A stretch of 64,000 nucleotides of DNA from Lentisphaeria bacterium (GCA_017508385.1 JAFVZB010000025.1:16494-80493), one strand, 5' to 3'. Numbered from the stretch's first letter, positions 26,211-36,171 are shown. Numbers and translations are program-made. The notes: generated by a model not told the origin, from the letters alone.

Positions 26211-27398
26211 TTACTGTTTTGACATCACCGGGAACGTTGCCGCTCCGTGATTTCCGGTGGGGATATCGACAGGAGCTGCCTTATCGACCAATCCTGCGCG
26301 GCGGCTGAACGGCCAGAACACGAGGAAGGCTCTGCCCATGATATTGCGGCGGGGAACCGGACCGAAAAAGCGGCTGTCTTTGCTGAATTGTGAGTTGTCT
26401 CCGAGCATGAAATAGTGGTCTGCCGGAACGGTGTATTCACCACCTGCGGCAAATGCTCCTGCTCCCATTTCTGAGATGTGTCCGTGATATCCGCCCTTGC
26501 CGGAGTAAACTTTTTGGAACGGCTCCGAAATATCCTGGATTTTTTGAAAACTCTTTTCGTTTGCCGGTTTCACCCAGAGCTGATTCTCAACGATTTTGAT
26601 GGTGTCTCCCGGCAGGGCGGCGAGACGCTTGATGTAGAAAAATCCGCCGTTGATGACCGGTTCGTTGTTTTCATCGTAGAGGTTTTCGGTGGTGAAAACT
26701 ATGACATCTCCACGCTTGAGGGCAGTAAGATAAATGCTGAACCGCTCCACAAAAAGGTGGTCTCCGAGCGAGATGTATCCATCGGCGATGACCTCGTTTT
26801 TCCGGTAAATACGGTACGGGTCGAGCTTGGCAAAGTCAATGACTTTCGCCGGGTCGCCGGCTGCGGAGTGCGGTTTGCCGCCGATAGAAAAAATGGTCTC
26901 TCCGAAAAATCCGGAAGCGTCGTGGGCAAGCGAGTCACGGTCGAGCATTCCATCGGCTTTGACGGTGCACTTTGTCTCTTTTGCAGCATACAACAGGGCG
27001 TTGACCAGCTTGTTTTTGCCTAAAAGCGGACTGCCTTCGTGCTCTTTATCTATGTGGTGTATTCCGTAGAGGGTCGGCTGCATCGAGCTTGTTGGTATGC
27101 GGAACGGTTGAAAATAGAGTGCCCGCAAACCGAAAGCCACAGCTCCGACCACCAGAAACAGGTCGAGCCAGTCGCCGACCATGTTCCTCTTGCCGAGTTT
27201 TGCGGCGGCTTTTTCAGCCTCTTTTTCCGGAGCTTTTCCGGCAGGAGCAGTTTTCAATGCTGCAATGACCCGGTCGAACTCCGCCTTTTCCGCATCGGTG
27301 AGGATATCGTCGTTGCTGTGGCGTTGACCGGCAAGCTCGTTGAGCAGCTTGCGTCTTCGGTTTTGAGCTGTGAACGGAATGTATTGCAGAATATTCAT
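26211..27398 (-). CDS. lepB: Signal peptidase I
   Basis: 395 aa. An N-terminal cytoplasmic segment of about 75 residues precedes a membrane helix (WLDLFLVVGAVAFGLRALYF). The S26 catalytic domain follows, with Ser105 in IPTSSMQPTL, the general-base Lys in YIKRLAALPGDTI, and box E GDNSQFSKDSRFFGPV. It cleaves signal peptides on the periplasmic side of the inner membrane. It is longer than E. coli LepB because of an insert of about 90 residues between the Ser and Lys boxes. It lies at the end of the trpB-rdgC-like-trmB operon, 7 bp after trmB. A second, shorter signal peptidase lies at 49579. Confidence 0.9.
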   Translation of the reverse strand: MNILQYIPFTAQNRRRKLLNELAGQRHSNDDILTDAEKAEFDRVIAALKTAPAGKAPEKEAEKAAAKLGKRNMVGDWLDLFLVVGAVAFGLRALYFQPFRIPTSSMQPTLYGIHHIDKEHEGSPLLGKNKLVNALLYAAKETKCTVKADGMLDRDSLAHDASGFFGETIFSIGGKPHSAAGDPAKVIDFAKLDPYRIYRKNEVIADGYISLGDHLFVERFSIYLTALKRGDVIVFTTENLYDENNEPVINGGFFYIKRLAALPGDTIKIVENQLWVKPANEKSFQKIQDISEPFQKVYSGKGGYHGHISEMGAGAFAAGGEYTVPADHYFMLGDNSQFSKDSRFFGPVPRRNIMGRAFLVFWPFSRRAGLVDKAAPVDIPTGNHGAATFPVMSKQ

Positions 27399-27405
27399 TT
27401 TTTAC

Positions 27406-28035
27406 TCAGTGTCCGATGCCGGGAACGGGAAGCGGCAGACGTTTCCACGCCCGGTGGGGAACTGCCAAACCCTGCTCTTTCCAGTGGTTTTCAAAGTCAC
27501 TGCTGACACCATCGAGATCGGCTATCGCCTCGTTGCACGGAGTGAATAATCCGGAGGCTTCAAGCACTCTGCCGACGGCGTTGCAGTAGTTGACATCATC
27601 GCTGGAAAAATGGAAAATACCATCTTCCTTGAGCACCCGGTGTATCTGGGTGGTGAAGTCACTGGCGAGCAGACGGTGTCCGCGGTGGCGGTCTTTAGGC
27701 CACGGGTCGGGGCAGAGCAGATGGATGCGGTCAAGTGAGTTGTCAGGCAGCAGTCTGGAAAGCAGATAGCGTGCCTCGACCTGCATCGCCTGCACGTTGG
27801 AACATCCGGCGTTTTCAGCTCTGCGGACAACCTTTCTCAACCTGCCCATGAGCATATCGGCGGCGTATATCTGACGCTCAGGATAGCGTGAGGCGAGGGC
27901 GATGGTAAAACTGCCTGCTCCGCAGCCGAGGTCAAGTTCGACGTGCTCTTTGGTGCTCTCGAGAATGCCGTAAAAGGTTCTCAATCTGGCAATCTTCTCA
28001 TCTTCAACGTGTATGCGGGGAGGGTTGGGAGTCAT
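27406..28035 (-). CDS. trmB: tRNA (guanine(46)-N7)-methyltransferase
   Basis: 209 aa, close to B. subtilis TrmB. SAM-binding motif LDLGCGAGSFTIALASRYPE, then CPDPWPKDRHRGHRL, the family signature containing the catalytic Asp, then FHFSSDD. It methylates G46 of tRNA. The frame is open 27 bp further upstream, but the ATG at 28035 forms a TAATG overlap with the upstream stop and is the better start. Confidence 0.9.
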   Translation of the reverse strand: MTPNPPRIHVEDEKIARLRTFYGILESTKEHVELDLGCGAGSFTIALASRYPERQIYAADMLMGRLRKVVRRAENAGCSNVQAMQVEARYLLSRLLPDNSLDRIHLLCPDPWPKDRHRGHRLLASDFTTQIHRVLKEDGIFHFSSDDVNYCNAVGRVLEASGLFTPCNEAIADLDGVSSDFENHWKEQGLAVPHRAWKRLPLPVPGIGH

Positions 28036-29129
28036 TATACGCTTTCCCGTTTTTCTGCCCACTCACAAATCGCTTTGCGGGTGTTTTCAAAGTTTTCTTT
28101 ATTCATCGCCTCGGCGAATTTGACGAAGTAGGCGACGATGGCATCACGGAATATTCCGAGGTTTTCGATGCGCTCGGCAAAAATTTCAAAGTCATTCATC
28201 TGCTCGCCCTCGGGGAGTTTGAATGAGCTGAAACTGAACTTGTCGGCATCGAAAGTGCCGCTCCACACCTGATTGAGGCGGGTGAGGGAGAATTTGGCTT
28301 TTTTCAGCTTTTTGCCGACTGAGAGCGCAGCTTTGGCTTCGGCACTGCGCAGCGGAGACTCGCCTTTGCGGACAACTGTTTCACCCGCTCCGCGGTCTTC
28401 TCCGTCACCCTCGAAGCAGAGCGGACCCTCGATGAGCACGTCGAAACTGCCGTACTCAGGATGTTCGAGTTCGCCGACACTCTCGCTGTAATACCAGAGA
28501 TAGAGCAGGAAATCTCTGCCGAGATGAGCTTCGGTGTAAGAGACTCCCTTTTCGAGGCTCAGAATGGGAACATCAACGGCAAGACGGTTGAGTTCCTTTT
28601 CGAGAATGTACTCCGGAGTAAGCTGAAGCGGCTCTATTCCGGTGGTCTGCATGAAGTTATCCACGAAGAGGTCGATTTGAGCCTGACTTGTGGCGGCAAC
28701 ATACATCAGCTTACGGTTGGGCTCGATGACGAAAGTTATTCCTGAGAGGCTCGGAGGCATCTTCTGGATGTGCTTTTCGACCGTTTCCTCTTTGATTTGG
28801 CGTTTGAGTTTGCCGGAAACGTATTCCAGATTGTTGGCTCTCATGTAAGCCTGCTCCTCACGGCGGCAGAGGGCGTTGAGCAGTGAGCCAGGAATTTTTC
28901 TCACAGCCTGGCGCAGGGCAAGATAGTAGCATCCGCCCGCCTGGGCTGAGGCGGCATCAATGGATGTATCCAGCAGGTGCTGACCTGTGACCCAGCCGAT
29001 CTGGGGTTCGTCGTTGACACTGTCGAGAGTTCCTGCCTTGCGGGCGGCAAAGAGCTCGATGACGTTTTCGGGAAGAGCTTCGGGAAGCTCAAAAATTGTA
29101 AAAGTAACTGTTCCGCGATCAAACGGCAT
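28035..29129 (-). CDS. RdgC-like recombination-associated protein
   Basis: 364 aa. The opening (PFDRGTVTFTIFELPEALPE) with IGWVTGQHLLD, then KLKRQIKEETVEKHIQKMP and GITFVIEPNRKLMYVAATS, resembles the RdgC family of ring-forming DNA-binding proteins that modulate RecA, including the central FLLYLWYYSE strand. No enzymatic motif is visible. The similarity is moderate and read by eye. It is flanked by trpB (28 bp upstream) and overlaps trmB downstream, so it is co-transcribed with housekeeping genes rather than with repair genes. Confidence 0.55.
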   Translation of the reverse strand: MPFDRGTVTFTIFELPEALPENVIELFAARKAGTLDSVNDEPQIGWVTGQHLLDTSIDAASAQAGGCYYLALRQAVRKIPGSLLNALCRREEQAYMRANNLEYVSGKLKRQIKEETVEKHIQKMPPSLSGITFVIEPNRKLMYVAATSQAQIDLFVDNFMQTTGIEPLQLTPEYILEKELNRLAVDVPILSLEKGVSYTEAHLGRDFLLYLWYYSESVGELEHPEYGSFDVLIEGPLCFEGDGEDRGAGETVVRKGESPLRSAEAKAALSVGKKLKKAKFSLTRLNQVWSGTFDADKFSFSSFKLPEGEQMNDFEIFAERIENLGIFRDAIVAYFVKFAEAMNKENFENTRKAICEWAEKRESV

Positions 29130-29157
29130 GGTAAAATATCCTTAACAGAAATTGTTA

Positions 29158-30390
29158 TCAGTTGTTGTCGTCATCAAAACGGTACTCTTCGCCGAAACCG
29201 TAGTTTTCGATGACGTAGTCGAGATCTTTGTCGCCTCTGCCGGAGCAGGTCGCAACGATCGAGCCGTAGGGATGCTCTTTTGCCCAGCGCATAGCGCAGG
29301 CGATGGCGTGGGCACTCTCAAGAGCAGGAATGACTCCCTCGTAACGGCTGAGTTTGAAGAACGCATCAATGGCTTCGGCATCGCTGACGGTGGTGTACTT
29401 GACTCTGCCGAGGTCTTTCCAGAAAGCGTGCTCAGGCCCGACTGACGGGTAGTCGAGTCCGCTGGCGATCGAGTACACCGGAGCAGGACCGCCATCTTCA
29501 CCTTTGAGCACATAGCTTCTGAAGCCGTGCATCGAGCCGGGTTCACCGTAAGTGAGACTTGCGGCGTGGTCACCGAGGTGGGAGCTTTTGCCGAGGGGCT
29601 CAGCTCCGATGAGCTCAACCGGGTCGTTGAGATAGGCGGCGAAACTTCCGGCTGAGTTGGAACCTCCTCCGACGCAGGCGCAGACGGCATCGGGCAGGTG
29701 ACCTGTCATCTCGAGGAACTGGGCTCTTGACTCTTCGCCGATGACAAACTGGAAGTCTCTGACCATCAGCGGGAACGGATGCGGTCCGAGCACCGAGCCG
29801 ATGCAGTAGATGGAGTCTTTGTAGTTTTGGGCGTATGACTCAAAAGCTGAATCGACCGCCTCTTTGAGAGTCTGCAAACCGTGAGTGACTTCGACGACTT
29901 TCGCTCCGAGGATTTTCATGCGGGCGACGTTGGGAGCCTGTTTCTTGATGTCAACAGTGCCCATGTGGATTTCACATTCGAGTCCGAAATAGGCGGCGGC
30001 GGTGGCGAGGGCGACACCGTGCTGACCGGCTCCGGTCTCAGCGATGAGCCGTTTTTTGCCCATGTATTTGGCGAGCAGACCTTCGCCCATGCAGTGATTG
30101 AGCTTGTGAGCTCCTGAGTGGTTGAGGTCCTCACGCTTGATGTAGATTTGGCAGTTGCCGAGTTTACGGGAAAGACGGTCGCAGTGGTAAAGCGGAGTGG
30201 GGCGTCCCTGAAACTCCTTGCGGATGCGGCGCAGCTCGTTGATGAACTTGCTTGACTGGCAGATGGCCTGGTAAGCGTTGTTTATCTCTTCAAAAGCGGC
30301 GATCAGTTCAGGAGCAAGCTCTGCTCCGCCGTATTCTCCGAAAAAACCGTTACGGTCGGGGTATTCGTGGAAGTAGTGTGAAAAATCCAT
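29158..30390 (-). CDS. trpB: Tryptophan synthase beta chain
   Basis: 410 aa, the usual TrpB1 length. The PLP lysine lies in [23 protein letters not shown] and [12 protein letters not shown] (phosphate-binding loop) are present, as are [16 protein letters not shown] at the N-terminus and [14 protein letters not shown] [11 protein letters not shown] at the C-terminus. It condenses indole with serine to form tryptophan. No trpA or other trp biosynthetic gene is adjacent. trpS lies 2.4 kb upstream on the same strand. It is transcribed from its own promoter at 30435-30463. Confidence 0.93.
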   Translation of the reverse strand: MDFSHYFHEYPDRNGFFGEYGGAELAPELIAAFEEINNAYQAICQSSKFINELRRIRKEFQGRPTPLYHCDRLSRKLGNCQIYIKREDLNHSGAHKLNHCMGEGLLAKYMGKKRLIAETGAGQHGVALATAAAYFGLECEIHMGTVDIKKQAPNVARMKILGAKVVEVTHGLQTLKEAVDSAFESYAQNYKDSIYCIGSVLGPHPFPLMVRDFQFVIGEESRAQFLEMTGHLPDAVCACVGGGSNSAGSFAAYLNDPVELIGAEPLGKSSHLGDHAASLTYGEPGSMHGFRSYVLKGEDGGPAPVYSIASGLDYPSVGPEHAFWKDLGRVKYTTVSDAEAIDAFFKLSRYEGVIPALESAHAIACAMRWAKEHPYGSIVATCSGRGDKDLDYVIENYGFGEEYRFDDDNN

Positions 30391-30434
30391 TTTTATTTCC
30401 TTTAATATATATATTAATACTGTTGCAATCAGAA

Positions 30435-30463
30435 AATATAACCCGGAAACGGCGTAATTTCAA
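30435..30463 (-). promoter_or_regulatory. Promoter of the trpB-rdgC-trmB-lepB operon
   Basis: On the minus strand: TTGAAA (30458-30463), 17 bp, TATATT (30435-30440), giving a leader of about 37 nt. AAGGAA precedes the trpB ATG. I see no tryptophan-codon leader peptide or T-box. Confidence 0.6.
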
Positions 30464-30478
30464 GGAAAAACAAAGATA

Positions 30479-31654
30479 TCAGCGGGATTTTTTGTTTTTC
30501 TCTATTTCCCCATTGAACTTTGCAAAAAGTTCCTGACGGAAATTTGTCATGTTTTTGGGCTCTCTTGTCAAAACAGCAATGCTTCCTGCGGAATACTTTG
30601 CTCCTTTTCCGGGCATAAGGAAATATCCGGCCGACCGGGGTGTCAGCAGAATGGTGAGTTTTTCGATATCGAGTTTATCCTGAGCTGAAAAGCCGATGAA
30701 TGTGCCTCCTGCGGCTGAGGATTTGATGAAGATGTTTCTGAAAGTGTTGTCAAGACGGGTATCCTTGTTCGCTTTGAAGTAAAGGTCACGGCCGAGTGCA
30801 TCTTCGATGTAGCAGTTGTGGTGGTCTGCTGTGACCTGATCGATGTGACAGATTCCGGTCGAGTTGCCGATGGATACATAGTTTCTGACTTTGATGATTG
30901 AGTCTTCGTGAGCACTTATTCCATCGTCTCCGCAGTCTATGGCGCAGATGGTGTCAAACGTTGCGTTGTAAACATGGTTGTGGATGTTGAAACCATCGTT
31001 CCAGAAGTTGCGGCAGATTATGTTTTTGAACACAAGATTGCGGCACTTGCCCGAAAGCTCGATTCCGTTGGACTGTTTGAGCCGTGGTTCTTCGACGCCG
31101 CTTGCCGTGATATCGGTGATTGACGGGTCGAGTTTGAGGTATATCGAGTAAAGGAAACTCCTTTTTTGAGCGGTTCCGGGATTTTCTATGATCGTCCACT
31201 CTCCGATTCTGAGTTCATCCACCTTTTTGTAGCTGGTTTTACAGGGAGCTTTGAAAAATCTGCCCATGCGGATTTGTTTGCCGTTGTGCAGTTGAAAATA
31301 ACGCATTGCTATTCCCTTTGAGAGCCGCATATCACGCTTCCAGAGTCCGGGCGAGAGCATCTTCCAATCTTTGGCTGAAACTTTTTTTACTCCTGTAAAG
31401 GTGTTGAATGAGCCGTCAACGGTGATGTTGCTGCGGCTCTTTATCACAATGGCATCCCGGATTGGAAAATCAACTTTGAGTATTTTGATGATATCTCCGT
31501 CTTTTGCCGCTTTCAGGGCGGAGGCAAAGTTGGAAAAAGGCTTTTCCGCACTGCCGTCTCCTGCCGTTTCTAAGGAGAGAGCGTAATTGACAAAGATATC
31601 CTTTGCGTTGATGGAAACAGCGGAAATGAGTAGAAGCAACAGAGGGAGTTTCAT
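30479..31654 (-). CDS. Secreted right-handed beta-helix protein
   Basis: 391 aa with a signal peptide (MKLPLLLLLISAVSINA). IFVNYALSLETAGDGSAEKPF and FASALKAAKDGDIIKI is the typical opening of polysaccharide-lyase-type beta-helix proteins. Helix repeats such as KCRNLVFKNIICRNFWNDG, VYNATFDTICAIDCGDDGI and IIKVRNYVSIGNSTG follow. It probably binds or cleaves a polysaccharide in the periplasm or outside; no catalytic set is certain. It lies 4 bp after an oppC-like gene, so it is co-transcribed with it. It is smaller than, and lacks the extra domains of, the beta-helix protein at 13437. Confidence 0.8.
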   Translation of the reverse strand: MKLPLLLLLISAVSINAKDIFVNYALSLETAGDGSAEKPFSNFASALKAAKDGDIIKILKVDFPIRDAIVIKSRSNITVDGSFNTFTGVKKVSAKDWKMLSPGLWKRDMRLSKGIAMRYFQLHNGKQIRMGRFFKAPCKTSYKKVDELRIGEWTIIENPGTAQKRSFLYSIYLKLDPSITDITASGVEEPRLKQSNGIELSGKCRNLVFKNIICRNFWNDGFNIHNHVYNATFDTICAIDCGDDGISAHEDSIIKVRNYVSIGNSTGICHIDQVTADHHNCYIEDALGRDLYFKANKDTRLDNTFRNIFIKSSAAGGTFIGFSAQDKLDIEKLTILLTPRSAGYFLMPGKGAKYSAGSIAVLTREPKNMTNFRQELFAKFNGEIEKNKKSR

Positions 31655-31658
31655 AAAT

Positions 31659-32801
31659 TTATTCCTTTACTGAAAGAGCTCTGCGTAATCCTTCGCCGAC
31701 AAAATTGAAAGACATCACGGCGATAAAAAGTGCCGCTCCGGGGAAGAACGTCAGATGCCAGTGGTCGAGCGGATTATCAAATGCCTGCCGCAGTAATCCG
31801 CCCCAGCTGGGGGCGGGAGCTTTCACTCCGAAACCGAGAAAACTCAACGAGCTTTCGGCGAGAATCGCTCCGGCGATGCCGAAGGTGAAGGCGATCAGAA
31901 CCGGAAACATCACGTTTGGCAGCAGGTGGAAAAACATTATCCGCTTCTCAGGAATTCCGGAAACGATACAGCTCTCGACGTAGGGCAGGTTGCGCTGTTT
32001 TAGGGTCTCTCCCCGCACCAGAAAAGCGATGCCTATCCAGCCTGTGAGACCGAGTACGGCGATGACCAGCGGAATTGATTGTCCGAGCTGGCGGTCACCG
32101 AGCAGACTCATCAGGATAAGCAGCAGAAGAAAACTCGGAAAACAGAGCAGTATTTCCACAAAACGCATGGTGACGAGATCGAACACTCCGCGCTTGAAAC
32201 CTGCGGCGAGACCTACTGCGCAACCGATGACGAGGGCGATGAGACTTGAAAAGATGCCTACTGCGAGACTTGACCTTGCTCCGTAAATCAAACGTGCGGC
32301 AACATCTCTTCCGATGTCGTCACAGCCGAGGATATGCTCTTTATCCGGAGCCGAACAGGGCGTTGAAGCCGTTTCAAACGGACCGTATTTTATCGGAGCA
32401 AAACAACTTTTTACTCCCTCAGCCGAACAAAGTTCACGGTAGTTGCGTTTGTCAACCACCTCTCTTACCGTGAAAAACGGAACGAGCAGAAAGAGTGCCG
32501 CTATCCCGCTCAGGATAAGCCGTATTTTCCGCTTGCGAACCAAAAGAAAAATGACCGCCGCCGCCGGAATGAGCAGGGCAAAATAGTTGAAAAACTGTTC
32601 GACAAAGCTCTCGGGAGAATCCGGAGCAAAGAGATATCTCACGAAGGGAAAACTCAAAACTCCGTCAACTTCCATGAAGAACGGGCGGGCATTGGCGATA
32701 AAGGGGGCGTAAAGTGCAGGAATGAGCAGCAGGATGACTCCGGTCATACCGATGACTCCTGAGCTGCTGCCGAGAAATCTTGCAAACGCTCCCTTTTTCA
32801 T
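31659..32801 (-). CDS. OppC/DppC-type ABC transporter permease
   Basis: 380 aa. A first membrane helix (GVIGMTGVILLLIPALYAPF) and a large N-terminal region with a further hydrophobic pair precede the permease core, which reads HILGCDDIGRDVAARLIYGA and ends with the EAA-loop region GETLKQRNLPYVESCIVSG and FLGFGVKAPAPSWG. This is the OppC signature, so it would import oligopeptides or related solutes. No oppB, ATPase or binding protein gene lies nearby, so it must pair with components encoded elsewhere. It starts 6 bp after trpS. Confidence 0.83.
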   Translation of the reverse strand: MKKGAFARFLGSSSGVIGMTGVILLLIPALYAPFIANARPFFMEVDGVLSFPFVRYLFAPDSPESFVEQFFNYFALLIPAAAVIFLLVRKRKIRLILSGIAALFLLVPFFTVREVVDKRNYRELCSAEGVKSCFAPIKYGPFETASTPCSAPDKEHILGCDDIGRDVAARLIYGARSSLAVGIFSSLIALVIGCAVGLAAGFKRGVFDLVTMRFVEILLCFPSFLLLLILMSLLGDRQLGQSIPLVIAVLGLTGWIGIAFLVRGETLKQRNLPYVESCIVSGIPEKRIMFFHLLPNVMFPVLIAFTFGIAGAILAESSLSFLGFGVKAPAPSWGGLLRQAFDNPLDHWHLTFFPGAALFIAVMSFNFVGEGLRRALSVKE

Positions 32802-32807
32802 ATTTCT

Positions 32808-33770
32808 TTAACGCAGTCCGACGGCTGAACGGACTTTCTTCATCATCTTTTCTGCCTCTTCCATCGCCTTTTCTCCGTTGCGCTCGATCATTTTGAGCAC
32901 TTCGGGAAGATTGGCTTCAAGTTCGGCTCTGCGTTTGCGCATGGGCTCAAAAGTTGTCCAGATCTTCTCGAAGAGGGCGAGTTTGGCGTGTCCGTAACCG
33001 TAGTTGCCGCCCTGATAATTTTCACGCATCTTCTGTACCTCTTCAGGAGTGGCGAAGAGTTTGTAGAGAGCGAACACGTTGCAGCTGTCGGGGTCTTTGG
33101 GCTCCTCGAGGCCTTTGCAGTCGGTGACGATGTTCATTACGCTCTTCTTGAGCTGTTTTTCAGGAGCGAATATCGGAATGGTGTTGTCGTAGCTCTTGGA
33201 CATCTTCTGACCGTCAGTTCCCGGTACGATCGCCACCTCATCCGGAATATATCCCTCGGGAATGGAAAATATCTCGCCGTACTGATTGTTGAATTTGATG
33301 GCGATGTCACGGGTGATCTCAAGGTGCTGTTTCTGATCTTTGCCGACCGGAACAAGGTCAGCTCCGTAGAGCAGGATATCCGCCGCCATGAGAATGGGGT
33401 AGGTGAAGAGTCCGCTGTTGGGAGAAAATCCCTTGGCGATTTTATCCTTGTAGCTGTGGGCACGCTCGAGGAAACCCACCGGAGTTACGTTTGAAAGTAT
33501 CCACGAAAGCTCGCAGACCTGCGGAACTGATGACTGGCGGAAAAATACCGTCTTATCCAGATCGACTCCGCAGGCGATGAAGTCGAGCGCAAGGTTGACG
33601 ATGTTTTTGCGCAGCACTTCGGGGTCGGGACTGGTGGTGAGTGAGTGATAATCGGCGATGAAGAGAAAGCTCTCACCCTTTTCCTGCAAAGCGCAGACCT
33701 GACGCATTGCTCCGAAATAGTTGCCGAGATGGGGGATTCCTGACGGTTGGACACCGGTTAAAATACGCAT
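32808..33770 (-). CDS. trpS: Tryptophanyl-tRNA synthetase
   Basis: 320 aa, class I aminoacyl-tRNA synthetase. The HIGH-equivalent motif is PSGIPHLGNYFGAM and KMSKS is present (GQKMSKSYDN). SVPQVCELSWILSNVTPVG and DLVPVGKDQKQHLEI are TrpRS signatures. Charges tRNA(Trp). It lies 19 bp after galK and 6 bp before oppC in the lpxK-galK-trpS-oppC-beta-helix run. Confidence 0.95.
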   Translation of the reverse strand: MRILTGVQPSGIPHLGNYFGAMRQVCALQEKGESFLFIADYHSLTTSPDPEVLRKNIVNLALDFIACGVDLDKTVFFRQSSVPQVCELSWILSNVTPVGFLERAHSYKDKIAKGFSPNSGLFTYPILMAADILLYGADLVPVGKDQKQHLEITRDIAIKFNNQYGEIFSIPEGYIPDEVAIVPGTDGQKMSKSYDNTIPIFAPEKQLKKSVMNIVTDCKGLEEPKDPDSCNVFALYKLFATPEEVQKMRENYQGGNYGYGHAKLALFEKIWTTFEPMRKRRAELEANLPEVLKMIERNGEKAMEEAEKMMKKVRSAVGLR

Positions 33771-33789
33771 TTTTCAAATCCTGATTTTT

Positions 33790-34944
33790 TTAGAGTTCAA
33801 TGAGTTTGGCACCGTCGCCGATGTTGCAGATGATGGTCTCTGCGGCGACTCCGGTTTTGCTCTGGTAGGCGGTGGAGACACGTTTGGCGTACTCCTCTGC
33901 GGCGGTGGCTTCGACCAGATGGATGGTGATACCTCCGAAGCCTCCGCCTGAGAGTCTTGCGCCGAGGCATCCCGGGATGCTCCGGGCGAGCTCCACCAGG
34001 TAGTCGAGCTCAGGAGTGCTGTTTTCAAAGTTGTCACGGCTGGAAAAGTGGGATTCAAACCACGAGTTTCCGAATCCTGCAATATCGCCTGCTTCGAGCA
34101 TTTTGATGCCATCCATGACTCTGGTGCACTCGCCGACAACGTGAAGGGCACGGCGGTACTCACGGTCGGACATCTCGTTTTTCGCTTCCGCCAGCTGCTC
34201 AAGGGAAATATCACGCAGGGTCGCAGCTCCGGGAACCAGACGGTTCATCACCTTTGCCGCCGCTTCACAATCGGCACGGCGCACGTTGTATTCAGAGTCA
34301 ACCAGATTGTGTTTTTTCATCGAGTTTATCACCACGATGCAGTATCCCGGAGGCAGTGCCGCAGTTTTCAAAACTTCGACGGTGCGGAAATCGGATAAAA
34401 TCATGCTCTCTTTCCTGCCGAAAATCGAGCTGAACTGGTCGAGCAGACCGCTCTTGAGTCCGAGATAGTTGTTTTCAACCCCCTGACCGCAGCGTGCCCA
34501 CTCAGCTTTATCGAGTTCGATGCCGAACTCCCTGCCGATGGCGTAACCTGCCGCGGTCTCGAGGGCGGCACTGCTGGACATTCCTGCCGAGAGCGGAACG
34601 GTGCTCTCGATGGCGGCATCAAAAGCTGTGACTTTGAAGCCGCGCTTGGCGAGCTCTTTTACCATGCCTTTGACGTAACGGCTGCCGTTTGAGGGAACAT
34701 CATCCAGATTGGCAAGGTCGAAAGTCATGGTCTTTCCGCTGCGGAAATCACGCAGGGTACAAACCGTTCCCTCTTTTCTTCTGAGAGCGAAAGCGGTGTT
34801 CTGAGCCACGGCGCATGAAAGGACAAACCCCTGATTGTAGTCGGTGTGGTTGCCCAGTATCTCCAGACGCCCCGGGGCCATCGCCGCCGCAGTCGGAGCA
34901 CTGCCGTAAAAAGAGGTGAATTTACTGATAAAATCTTGCATCAT
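33790..34944 (-). CDS. galK: Galactokinase
   Basis: 384 aa, the usual GalK length. Signature PGRLEILGNHTDYNQG near the N-terminus, ATP loop PLSAGMSSSAALETAAGYA, and C-terminal GCLGARLSGGGFGGI. It phosphorylates galactose at C1 for the Leloir pathway; galT and galE are not in the window. Two successive ATGs (34944 and 34941) follow AAGGA, and the choice is not important. Lies 14 bp after lpxK. Confidence 0.93.
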   Translation of the reverse strand: MMQDFISKFTSFYGSAPTAAAMAPGRLEILGNHTDYNQGFVLSCAVAQNTAFALRRKEGTVCTLRDFRSGKTMTFDLANLDDVPSNGSRYVKGMVKELAKRGFKVTAFDAAIESTVPLSAGMSSSAALETAAGYAIGREFGIELDKAEWARCGQGVENNYLGLKSGLLDQFSSIFGRKESMILSDFRTVEVLKTAALPPGYCIVVINSMKKHNLVDSEYNVRRADCEAAAKVMNRLVPGAATLRDISLEQLAEAKNEMSDREYRRALHVVGECTRVMDGIKMLEAGDIAGFGNSWFESHFSSRDNFENSTPELDYLVELARSIPGCLGARLSGGGFGGITIHLVEATAAEEYAKRVSTAYQSKTGVAAETIICNIGDGAKLIEL

Positions 34945-34958
34945 AATTTTCCTTTATA

Positions 34959-36131
34959 TCACATGAAACATATTCTTGAAATACACTCATCAAAACTTTC
35001 CTGACCGCTTATGATGTCGATCTGGATCCTCAAGTAGTAAATGGGAACATCGCAGCGGTCTATTCTCGGAATACGCACCGCATCTTTTTCGGTGGTCACG
35101 ATCATATCCGCTCCGGATTCTTTTGCCTGATTGATGAAGTCTATGATCTCCTGCTGAGAGTACCTGTGGTGGTCAGCGTAGTGGTCACGGCAGACGAGGT
35201 CGGCTCCGAGCTGCTCGAGGAAGGCTTCAAAACTTGCGGGTTTGGCGATGGCTGAGAGAGCGGCAACTTTTTTGCCGTTGAGGAACGCAAGCTCCTGCTG
35301 TTTGCCATCCGCCATATTTACGATGTATTTCGGCTTGTGACAGCATTCGATTATTTCCGCCCGGCGGGTGCAGCGGCGCAGGAACCGTTTGAGGTGCTGT
35401 GTCTTGTGGGTTCCGTCGGACTTGGTCAGAAATATGTAGTCCGCCCGGCGGATATTTTTGATGGGTTCCCTCAGCGTTCCCCGGGGCAGAACGTGACCGT
35501 TTCCGAATGGGTCGGTGCTGTCAACCAGAACGATGTTGATGTGGGGTTTGAGCATCAGGTATTGGAATCCGTCATCGAGGATGATGACGTCAGTTTTGTA
35601 ATTTTTGATGGCAAAAATTCCCGACTTCACCCTGTCTTTGTCAACGAGCACTGCCACGTTGCGCAGATTGGATGCGAGCATAAACGGTTCGTCTCCGGCG
35701 AACTCGCTGTTGAGCAGCAAATTTTTTCCATCTGAAACCACTTTGGGGTCGAGGTCGATTTTTTTGCCTGTGAGCCGCTGGCGCAGTTTTTCCCTGAATG
35801 AGAGCTTTTTACTGCGGTATCCGCGGCTCAGGATGGCGACATTTCTGCCCATCGTACTGAGGGTGCGGGCAAAGACTTCGACCACCGGAGTCTTGCCGGT
35901 TCCCCCGCAGCTGACGTTGCCGATGCTCACTACGAGACATCCGAGCGCATGGTGGCGGATGACCCGTTTGTCGTACATCCAGTTGCGGAACTGTATCCCC
36001 ATGCGGTAAAAGCGTGAGGCGACAAAGAGAAACTGTATGAGTGCTTTGTCGTACCACGCCTTGCGCTTTCCGGAAATGAGTTCCAGAAAGTATTGTTCCA
36101 GATATTCGGTTTTGAATTCAAATTTATGCAT
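34959..36131 (-). CDS. lpxK: Tetraacyldisaccharide 4'-kinase
   Basis: 390 aa, longer than E. coli LpxK (328). After an N-terminal membrane-associated segment (KALIQFLFVASRFYRMGIQFRN) comes the Walker A motif VSIGNVSCGGTGKTPVV. Then RGYRSK, GDEPFMLASNL and VIILDDGFQYLMLKPHINIVLVD follow, all LpxK signatures. It phosphorylates the lipid A precursor at the inner membrane, showing that the organism makes LPS. First gene of its minus-strand run. The ATG has no clear Shine-Dalgarno sequence. Confidence 0.93.
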   Translation of the reverse strand: MHKFEFKTEYLEQYFLELISGKRKAWYDKALIQFLFVASRFYRMGIQFRNWMYDKRVIRHHALGCLVVSIGNVSCGGTGKTPVVEVFARTLSTMGRNVAILSRGYRSKKLSFREKLRQRLTGKKIDLDPKVVSDGKNLLLNSEFAGDEPFMLASNLRNVAVLVDKDRVKSGIFAIKNYKTDVIILDDGFQYLMLKPHINIVLVDSTDPFGNGHVLPRGTLREPIKNIRRADYIFLTKSDGTHKTQHLKRFLRRCTRRAEIIECCHKPKYIVNMADGKQQELAFLNGKKVAALSAIAKPASFEAFLEQLGADLVCRDHYADHHRYSQQEIIDFINQAKESGADMIVTTEKDAVRIPRIDRCDVPIYYLRIQIDIISGQESFDECISRICFM

Positions 36132-36171
36132 AAAAAATGTATTTCATCACATGGTGATTTGTCTTCTCTAT

